Assembly (NCBI GenBank): GCA_030039815.1
Contig: JASHUW010000442.1
Span: forward strand, 1-5,349
DNA: 5,349 nucleotides
From: Alphaproteobacteria bacterium
GTDB taxonomy: Bacteria > Pseudomonadota > Alphaproteobacteria > ATCC43930 > CGMCC-115725
Direction of reading: 5' to 3'
The position numbers were made by a program, and so were the translations under genes. Shown one piece after another: positions 1 through 4,631 of this stretch. Positions within the stretch are counted from its first letter, which is position 1. Each line of letters begins with the position of its first letter. The notes beneath the pieces are model-generated. The model saw only the letters and a program-made list of their open reading frames with translations, did no database searches and was not told the origin of the DNA.

Positions 1-153
1 AGCCGGCGCCGGGGCTGGCGCGGCTGAAGCCGGCGCCGCGTTCGTCGGTTCAGACACGGCGTTCTGCGCCGCGACGGGTCCCGCCGGCGCGAGGCTCAGC
101 GCCAGCGTGATCGTCGCAGCGATCGTCGTTCCGCCCCGGCAGCGTCTCGTCAC
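1..153 (-). CDS. Exported protein of unknown function, N-terminal fragment (runs off left edge)
   Basis: Reading leftward from a GTG at 153-151, the frame stays open for 51 codons to the window edge. The start fits: a GGAG (minus strand, 165-162) lies 8 nt upstream. The peptide has a classic Sec signal: a basic n-region (MTRRCR, residues 1-6), a hydrophobic core (about residues 9-24, including IAATITLALSLAPA) and an Ala-x-Ala-like site with probable cleavage after residue 29 (PVAA|QN). No lipobox is visible, as the only Cys is residue 5, so a periplasmic or secreted protein is likelier than a lipoprotein. The mature part begins with a low-complexity Ala/Pro-rich stretch (residues 39-51), typical of a linker before a folded domain that is outside the window. 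The function cannot be told from this fragment. It is divergent from the glycerate kinase gene. Confidence 0.68.
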   Translation of the reverse strand, partial: MTRRCRGGTTIAATITLALSLAPAGPVAAQNAVSEPTNAAPASAAPAPAPA

Positions 154-270
154 TCGGTCAACTCCACTCGCGCCGGCAGCCGGCTGCGGCACCTCGCCGC
201 GCGCACGCGCTCAACAATGCAACGGCGCACGCCGATCTAGCGCTGGTCTTTCCGCCGCGCTCGATATGAA
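154..270. promoter_or_regulatory. Divergent intergenic region, presumed promoters for both flanking genes
   Basis: These 117 bp separate the leftward exported-protein gene from the rightward glycerate kinase gene, so promoters for both should lie here. I see no convincing -35/-10 pair for either direction. The only distinct element is a perfect 12-bp palindrome, GCAGCCGGCTGC, at 176-187, which could be an operator half or simply a result of the high GC content. The promoter role is inferred from gene orientation alone. Confidence 0.4.
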
Positions 271-1620
271 ATGGCGCCGAGATTGGCAAGACGGAATCGA
301 GCCGTGGACCCGCGCGATCGCGTCGCGCCCGAAGACTCCACCCGGAAATTCCTGCGCGCGTTGTTCAACGCCGCGCTGGCCGCTGCCGATCCCTACAAGG
401 CGATCGCGCCCGCGCTGCCCGCCACCGTTCCCGGCCGCACGGTCGTGGTCGGCGCCGGCAAGGCGTCGGCGGCGATGGCCCGCGCCTTCGAGCAGTTGTG
501 GCCGGGGAAGCTCGAGGGCCTGGTCGTCACCCGGCGCGGTCACGCCGTTCCCTGCGAGCGGATCGAGATCGTCGAGGCGAGCCATCCCGTCCCCGACGCC
601 GCCGGGCAAGAGTCGGCGCGGCGCATCCTCGACCTCGCGCGCGGGCTCGGGCCCGACGATCAACTGGTGTTCCTTGTCTCCGGCGGCGGCTCGGCTTTGC
701 TCGCTCTGCCCGCGCCCGGCCTGACGCTCGAAGACAAGCAGGCGGTGACGCGCGCCCTCCTGCGATCGGGCGCGACGATCGGCGAGATCAACACGGTCAG
801 AAAGCACCTCTCGGCGATCAAGGGCGGCCGGCTCGCCGCCGCCGCGGCCCTGGGGAAGCCGAGAGCTCGCGTCGTGACGCTGGCGATCTCCGACGTACCG
901 GGCGACGACCCGGCGGTGATCGCTTCCGGCCCGACCGTGCCCGACCCATCGACCTTCGCCGATGCGCGCGCCGTGCTGGCGAAATATCGCATCGACGAGC
1001 CGGAAGCGGTGATCGCTCACCTCCAAGCGGCGGAGGACGAGACGCCGAAGCCCGGCGATCCGGTCTTCGCCGACGCGCGCTACACGCTGATCGCCAGCCC
1101 GCAGCAGGCGCTCGCCGCCGCCGCCGACGCGGCGCAGGCCGCCGGCGTCACCCCGATCGTGCTGAGCGACCGCATCGAGGGCGAGGCACGCGATATCGGC
1201 CTCATGCATGCCGCAATTGCCGTGCAGCTTCGCGAGGGTCGGCTGCGCGTCGGCGCGCGATCGGTTAAATTGCCGGCGGTGCTGCTGTCGGGCGGCGAGA
1301 CGACCGTGACGGTGCGCGGCCCGGGGCGCGGCGGGCGTAACAGCGAGTTCCTGCTGTCGCTGGCGGCGGCGTTGAACGGCGCGCCGGGCATCGCCGCCAT
1401 CGCCTGCGATACTGACGGAATCGACGGAACCGAGGACAATGCCGGAGCGATCTTATTGCCAGATAGCATCGCGCGCGCCGCGACGAGAGGCGTGGCGATC
1501 AAAACGGCAATGGCCGAGAACGATGCCTGGGGGTTTTTCGATGCGCTGGGCGATCTTGTCGTCACCGGGCCGACGCTGACCAATGTCAACGACTTTCGTG
1601 CCATCCTCGTCCTCCCTTAG
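271..1620 (+). CDS. ttuD: Glycerate 2-kinase (MOFRL/GckA-TtuD family)
   Basis: Cytoplasmic kinase that phosphorylates D-glycerate with ATP to 2-phosphoglycerate; members were long misannotated as hydroxypyruvate reductase TtuD. The 449-aa protein matches the usual family length and shows the motifs in order: VVGAGKAS (59-66), LVSGGGSALL (135-144), INTVRKHLSAIKGG (173-186), SDVPGDDPAVIASGPT (207-222), then the C-terminal MOFRL domain with LSGGETTVT (339-347), GRGGRNSEF (352-360), DTDGIDGTEDNAGA (380-393) and TGPTLTNVNDF (432-442). The Lys in the GKAS and NTVRKHLS motifs is conserved in the family. The ATG at 271 has no clear Shine-Dalgarno. A GTG at 304, in frame and 8 nt after a GGA, would give a 438-aa protein whose N-terminus fits homologues equally well, so the start is uncertain. 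Pyruvate kinase follows 40 bp downstream, fitting use of the product through enolase. Confidence 0.96.
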   Translation: MAPRLARRNRAVDPRDRVAPEDSTRKFLRALFNAALAAADPYKAIAPALPATVPGRTVVVGAGKASAAMARAFEQLWPGKLEGLVVTRRGHAVPCERIEIVEASHPVPDAAGQESARRILDLARGLGPDDQLVFLVSGGGSALLALPAPGLTLEDKQAVTRALLRSGATIGEINTVRKHLSAIKGGRLAAAAALGKPRARVVTLAISDVPGDDPAVIASGPTVPDPSTFADARAVLAKYRIDEPEAVIAHLQAAEDETPKPGDPVFADARYTLIASPQQALAAAADAAQAAGVTPIVLSDRIEGEARDIGLMHAAIAVQLREGRLRVGARSVKLPAVLLSGGETTVTVRGPGRGGRNSEFLLSLAAALNGAPGIAAIACDTDGIDGTEDNAGAILLPDSIARAATRGVAIKTAMAENDAWGFFDALGDLVVTGPTLTNVNDFRAILVLP

Positions 1621-1645
1621 CCTCGCGGCTGAACGCCCGGAGCGC

Positions 1646-1650
1646 GGGAG
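1646..1650 (+). promoter_or_regulatory. Ribosome binding site fixing the pyruvate kinase start
   Basis: GGGAG lies 10 nt upstream of the ATG at 1661. The frame is also open upstream to an ATG at 1583, inside the glycerate kinase gene, but those 26 extra residues are Ser/Arg-rich and have no counterpart in pyruvate kinases, which normally begin just before the RxxKVVATLGPAS segment. The RBS and the family alignment together favour 1661. Confidence 0.65.
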
Positions 1651-1660
1651 AAAGCCGGCG

Positions 1661-3079
1661 ATGCGGCGGCAGCGCAGCGCCAAGGTCGTCGCGACCCTCG
1701 GCCCCGCGAGCTCAAGCCGCGCGATGCTGCGCGCGCTGTTCGATGCTGGGGTCGACGTCTTCCGCTGCAATTTCAGCCACGGCACGCACGACGACCACAG
1801 GAAGCTCTTCGCCGCGATCCGCCATGTCGAGCACGACACCGGACGGCCGATCGGCATCCTCGCCGACCTGCAGGGCCCGAAGCTTCGCCTCGGCAATTTT
1901 GCCGGTGGCCGCGTGCAGCTCCCCGCCGGCTCCCCGTTCCGCCTCGACCTCGATGACAAGCTCGGCGACAAGAACCGCGCGCCGCTGCCGCACCCCGAGG
2001 TATTCCGCGCGCTCGTGCCCGGCAACGAGCTCCTGATCGACGACGGCAAGGTGCGGCTCAAGGTGCACGATTGCGGGCCGGATTTCGCCGAGACCGAATG
2101 CCTTGTCGGCGGCACGCTGTCGAACCACAAGGGCGTCAACGTCCCGCATTGCGTGCTGCCGATTTCGGCGGTCACCGACAAGGATCGCGCCGATCTCTCG
2201 TTCGCGCTGGAAAACGGCGCGGACTGGATCGCGCTGTCCTTCGTCCAGCGCCCGGAGGATGTCGCCGAGGGCCGCAAGCTGATCGGCAATGCCGCCGGCC
2301 TGCTGGTGAAGCTCGAAAAGCCGTCGGCGATCCGCCGGCTCGGCGAGATCATCGATCTCGCCGACGCGCTGATGGTGGCGCGCGGCGATCTTGGCGTCGA
2401 AATGCCGCCCGAGGACGTGCCGACCGTGCAGAAACAGGTTATCCATGCCTGCCGCCTCGCCGGTAAGCCCGTCATCGTCGCGACGCAGATGCTGGAATCG
2501 ATGATCAACGCGCCGACCCCGACCCGCGCCGAGGCGTCCGATGTCGCGACCGCGGTCTATGAAGGCGCCGACGCAGTCATGCTCTCCGCCGAAACCGCGG
2601 TCGGCGACTACCCAGTCGAGGCGGTCGCCATCATGGACCGCATCGCCCATCGCGTGCAGGAAGACCCGCTCTATTTCGCCAGTTTGCAAACCAAGCTGCT
2701 CGAGCACGAGCACACCGACCCCGACGCGATCAGCGCCGCTGCCTGCCAGGTCGCTGCGACCGTCGGCGCGGCGGCGATCGTCTCCTACACGACCTCGGGC
2801 GCCACCGCGCTGCGCGCCGCGCGCGAGCGCCCCGCCGTGCCGATCCTGGTGCTGACTTCGAGCCTCGGCACCGCGCGCCGGCTCGCGCTGCTGTGGGGGG
2901 CGCATTGCGTCCACAGCGCCGACGTCAAAAGCTTCTCCGACATGGTGCAGCGCGCGGTGCGCATCGCCCATCGTGAGGATATCGCCCAGCCCGGCCAGCG
3001 CGTCGTGATCACCGCCGGCGTCCCCTTCGGCACCCCCGGCGCGACCAATACGCTGCGCATCGCCTGGGTTGATCGGTAG
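1661..3079 (+). CDS. pyk: Pyruvate kinase, predicted potassium-independent type
   Basis: Converts phosphoenolpyruvate and ADP to pyruvate and ATP in the cytoplasm. At 472 aa it is the standard bacterial length. Visible landmarks: KVVATLGPAS at the N-terminus; RCNFSHG (35-41), with the Arg and Asn of the active site; the DLQGPKLRLG segment (69-78); a B-domain lid from about 79 to 165; the family signature around VKLEKPSAI, with catalytic Lys217 and metal ligand Glu219; MVARGDLGVEMP (238-249), with metal ligand Asp243; ATQMLESM and PTRAEASDVA; then ADAVMLSAETAVGDYP. The C-terminal domain contains TTSGATALRAARERP and ends with GVPFGTPGATNTLRI. Positions equivalent to rabbit muscle 113/114/117/120 are Leu70, Gln71, Lys74 and Leu77, the set linked to K+-independent enzymes. 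It lies 40 bp after glycerate 2-kinase, as in ttuD-ttuE (tartrate utilisation) arrangements, so it may be a pathway-dedicated isozyme. Confidence 0.97.
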   Translation: MRRQRSAKVVATLGPASSSRAMLRALFDAGVDVFRCNFSHGTHDDHRKLFAAIRHVEHDTGRPIGILADLQGPKLRLGNFAGGRVQLPAGSPFRLDLDDKLGDKNRAPLPHPEVFRALVPGNELLIDDGKVRLKVHDCGPDFAETECLVGGTLSNHKGVNVPHCVLPISAVTDKDRADLSFALENGADWIALSFVQRPEDVAEGRKLIGNAAGLLVKLEKPSAIRRLGEIIDLADALMVARGDLGVEMPPEDVPTVQKQVIHACRLAGKPVIVATQMLESMINAPTPTRAEASDVATAVYEGADAVMLSAETAVGDYPVEAVAIMDRIAHRVQEDPLYFASLQTKLLEHEHTDPDAISAAACQVAATVGAAAIVSYTTSGATALRAARERPAVPILVLTSSLGTARRLALLWGAHCVHSADVKSFSDMVQRAVRIAHREDIAQPGQRVVITAGVPFGTPGATNTLRIAWVDR

Positions 3080-3097
3080 GCCGGTTCGCCGCCCAAG

Positions 3098-3139
3098 CGT
3101 CCTTCGAGGCCTTGCTCCGCAAGGCGCCTCAGGATGAGG
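3098..3139 (+). repeat. Palindromic intergenic repeat, copy 1
   Basis: A compact hairpin unit with tips CGTCCTTCGAGGC (3098-3110) and CCTCAGGATGAGG (3127-3139). The predicted fold pairs TCCT 3100-3103 with AGGA 3131-3134, GAGG 3106-3109 with CCTC 3127-3130, and CCTTGC 3110-3115 with GCAAGG 3119-3124 around a TCC loop; a TC is bulged on the left and a CG on the right. From memory, this resembles the dispersed palindromic elements common between genes in Bradyrhizobium/Rhodopseudomonas-type genomes; no database was consulted. Confidence 0.75.
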
Positions 3140-3145
3140 ATTTTT
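3098..3145 (+). terminator. Probable intrinsic terminator of the glycerate kinase-pyruvate kinase operon
   Basis: The GC-rich hairpin of repeat copy 1 begins 18 bp after the pyruvate kinase stop and is followed by ATTTTTCTT, with five consecutive T at 3141-3145, about 4-6 nt after the end of the stem. This is the form of a rho-independent terminator, though the gap between stem and T-run is longer than ideal and the stem has bulges. The repeat unit may have been co-opted for termination. Confidence 0.5.
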
Positions 3146-3167
3146 CTTAATGCCATCCACAAATCTC

Positions 3168-3222
3168 CCTCATCCTGAGGTGTGATCACCGAGCCTTGGG
3201 CCGGTGGGAGCCTCGAAGGATG
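3168..3222 (-). repeat. Palindromic intergenic repeat, copy 2, inverted relative to copy 1
   Basis: This unit has the same tips as copy 1 in opposite orientation: CCTCATCCTGAGG (3168-3180) is the exact 13-bp inverse of 3127-3139, and GCCTCGAAGGATG (3210-3222) matches the inverse of 3098-3110 at 12 of 13 positions. The internal sequence differs but keeps the architecture: CATCCT 3171-3176 pairs with AGGATG 3217-3222, GAGG 3177-3180 with CCTC 3211-3214, CACCG 3187-3191 with CGGTG 3202-3206, and GCC/GGC at 3193-3195/3199-3201. Compensated divergence of the inner stem suggests that structure rather than sequence is kept. A 28-bp AT-rich spacer separates the two copies. Confidence 0.75.
3215..3220 (+). 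promoter_or_regulatory. Ribosome binding site of the CMD-family gene, embedded in repeat copy 2
   Basis: GAAGGA lies 6 nt before the ATG at 3227, a near-ideal Shine-Dalgarno that settles the start against a GTG at 3182, which would place 15 codons inside the repeat. The AGGA is also part of the repeat's outer stem, pairing with TCCT at 3173-3176, so the folded RNA would partly mask it. Confidence 0.75.
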
Positions 3223-3226
3223 TACG

Positions 3227-3832
3227 ATGCCCTTGCAGCAATACCCGCCCGATATCGATCTCGAATCCGGCTGTCGCCTCCCGCTGCCCAAGCGCGAGGA
3301 GCTCGGCGCCGAGGCCCAGGCGGCGTACGATCGCCTGACCAGCACCTCCTCCCAGAACCTGCGCGGGTTGCGCGGGCCGGGCGGCATCCAGCTGCACAGC
3401 CCCGCTCTGTCGCGGGTCTCGCGTCCGCTCAATCATTATCTGCGGTTCGAGTCCGGGCTCGGCGGGCGTCTGCGCGAGCTGGCGATCCTCGTCACCGCGC
3501 GTGAGCATGACAGCCAGTTCGAATGGGCGGCGCACGAGGCTGAGGCGCTGCGCGAAGGCGTCTCGCCCGAGCTGATCGAGATCATCCGCCATCGCCGCGG
3601 CCTTGACGGCGTCGCCGAGGTCGACGCAATCGTCATCGCGCTCGGCCGCGAGACGTTCGGCGCGCGCAAGGTCTCGGCCGCCACCTTCGCCCGTTGCCTC
3701 GCGCAATTCGGCCGCCGCAAGCTCGTCGATCTCGTCGCGCTGATGGGCAATTACGCCGCCACCGCCGCGCTCCTCACCGCTTTCGACATGCAGCTCGACC
3801 CCGGCCAGGAACCGGGGCTGCCCGAGCTCTAG
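3227..3832 (+). CDS. Carboxymuconolactone decarboxylase (CMD)-family protein, no CxxC
   Basis: A 201-aa all-helical protein of the CMD/AhpD-like superfamily. The core segment RLRELAILVTAREHDSQFEWAAHE falls in two parts: the RLRELAILVTA helix (81-91), then REHDSQFEW with Glu99 and His103 in an EWxxH pattern, followed by EALREGVSPELIEII (106-120). A second helical part (131-186) ends with LVALMGNYAATAALLTAFDM. The CxxC pair of AhpD-type peroxidase partners is absent (the only Cys are 16 and 157), so it resembles the gamma-carboxymuconolactone decarboxylase-like branch rather than thiol antioxidant enzymes. True protocatechuate-pathway PcaC is shorter (about 130 aa) and sits among pca genes, which are not seen here, so the substrate is unknown. 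The residues before about 75 (PLPKREELGAEAQAAYDRL) resemble the N-terminal part of longer family members. It converges on the methyltransferase gene and overlaps it by 4 nt. Confidence 0.85.
   Translation: MPLQQYPPDIDLESGCRLPLPKREELGAEAQAAYDRLTSTSSQNLRGLRGPGGIQLHSPALSRVSRPLNHYLRFESGLGGRLRELAILVTAREHDSQFEWAAHEAEALREGVSPELIEIIRHRRGLDGVAEVDAIVIALGRETFGARKVSAATFARCLAQFGRRKLVDLVALMGNYAATAALLTAFDMQLDPGQEPGLPEL
3829..3832. other. Shared CTAG: overlapping stop codons of two convergent genes
   Basis: On the plus strand TAG at 3830-3832 ends the CMD-family gene; on the minus strand the complement of 3829-3831 reads TAG and ends the methyltransferase gene. The palindromic CTAG thus serves both, leaving no intergenic space and no room for a terminator between the two coding regions. 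Confidence 0.9.
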
Positions 3833-4614
3833 TCTCTCGCCTTCCGCCCCAAACTGCGCCGCACGACCTCCGGGGCCATCTTCAGCCAGCGGCCGATGCG
3901 CGGCTGCGCGCGACGCATCATCATCCGGTAGAGCTCGGGGTGAACGAGGGCGATCGGCTCGTCAGGCGACGTTGCCGCAGCACTGGTGAGCGCCGGGTTG
4001 GCGGCCAGCGTCTCGCCGTCGGCGTAAAGCAGCAGGCTCTGCTTGTACCAGAACGCCACGTCGGGATCGTCCCAGATCGGCCGACGAAACGCGTCGATCG
4101 CCCGATACCCGTGCGCGGCGAACAGCGCCGCCCAGAAGCCCGGCCACTGCTCGTTGACATGCTCGGTGCCGCCCTGTCCCGGCACCGCCGCGGAAAACAG
4201 CACGAGCGGCGCCAGTTCCGTCAGCTCGGCGACCAGGCTCACGGCGCGCTCAGCCGACAGGTGCTCGGCGACCTCGACGCACACCGCGAGGTCGAACCGG
4301 CGCTTGAGGTCGAGCGGCTCATCGAGCCGCGCGCGGCGAAAATTTGCCAGCGGAATCTTCAGTGCCGCGTCATCGACCCACGGGCCATCGAGCCCGACCA
4401 CGTCGTTGACCCCGGCGTCACGAAACGCCGCGAGCCAGCTGCCCACGCCGCAGCCGATATCGACGACGCTGGCGACCAAGACCAGCTCCAACAGCAGCGG
4501 CACGATGCGCCGCGCCGACTTCTCGGAAGTTTCGCCGAGCGCTCGATAGAACGCTCGGCCATAGGGTGCGGGTGTCCCGTCCGGGTTCAGCGTGTTGGCG
4601 TAGGGCGCGGCCAC
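3829..4614 (-). CDS. Class I SAM-dependent methyltransferase
   Basis: A 261-aa predicted cytoplasmic methyltransferase with a Rossmann fold. Motif I is VVDIGCGVGSWL (50-61), binding S-adenosylmethionine; the acidic end of strand 2 is VVGLDG (72-77, Asp76); the strand 4 motif is FDLAVCVEVAEHL (107-119), typical of UbiG-like Methyltransf_11/23 proteins. A conserved GTEHVNEQWPGFWAALFAAHGY block (149-170) follows, then a C-terminal part with WYKQSLLLYA (189-198) and a basic tail ending RRSLGRKARD. No membrane segments are seen. The substrate is unknown; similar proteins occur near glycan and secondary-metabolite genes, but nothing here points to one. The start is a GTG at 4614, with only a weak CGGCGG upstream, and sits 17 bp after the amidohydrolase stop, so the two are probably cotranscribed. 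The stop overlaps that of the convergent CMD-family gene. Confidence 0.9.
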   Translation of the reverse strand: MAAPYANTLNPDGTPAPYGRAFYRALGETSEKSARRIVPLLLELVLVASVVDIGCGVGSWLAAFRDAGVNDVVGLDGPWVDDAALKIPLANFRRARLDEPLDLKRRFDLAVCVEVAEHLSAERAVSLVAELTELAPLVLFSAAVPGQGGTEHVNEQWPGFWAALFAAHGYRAIDAFRRPIWDDPDVAFWYKQSLLLYADGETLAANPALTSAAATSPDEPIALVHPELYRMMMRRAQPRIGRWLKMAPEVVRRSLGRKARD

Positions 4615-4631
4615 GAACCGCCGAGAACCGT

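Noticed and set aside
211..1209. A 332-codon open frame on the minus strand opposite glycerate 2-kinase
   Set aside because: It lies within a clear conserved gene, and its translation is His/Arg/Gly/Asp-rich with no recognisable motif. Long antisense frames are expected in GC-rich DNA.
1583..1660. N-terminal extension of pyruvate kinase from an ATG at 1583
   Set aside because: It would overlap the glycerate kinase gene by 38 nt and add 26 residues not found in the family; the ATG at 1661 has its own GGGAG.
1712..3160. A 482-codon open frame on the minus strand opposite pyruvate kinase
   Set aside because: It is almost as long as the real gene, but the composition is typical of an antisense shadow and no domain is recognisable. 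Pyruvate kinase is conserved over its full length.
3098..3222. CRISPR array or insertion sequence in the intergenic region
   Set aside because: There are only two units, in inverted orientation, with no transposase gene and no regular spacer series; a small palindromic repeat explains it.
3182..3226. Start of the CMD-family protein at the GTG at 3182
   Set aside because: The codons fall inside the palindromic repeat, and the ATG at 3227 has a much better ribosome binding site.
3196..3504. Short plus-strand frame that includes an ATG at 3220, next to the CMD-family start
   Set aside because: It is out of frame with the conserved CMD domain and has an Arg/Ala/Pro-rich shadow composition.
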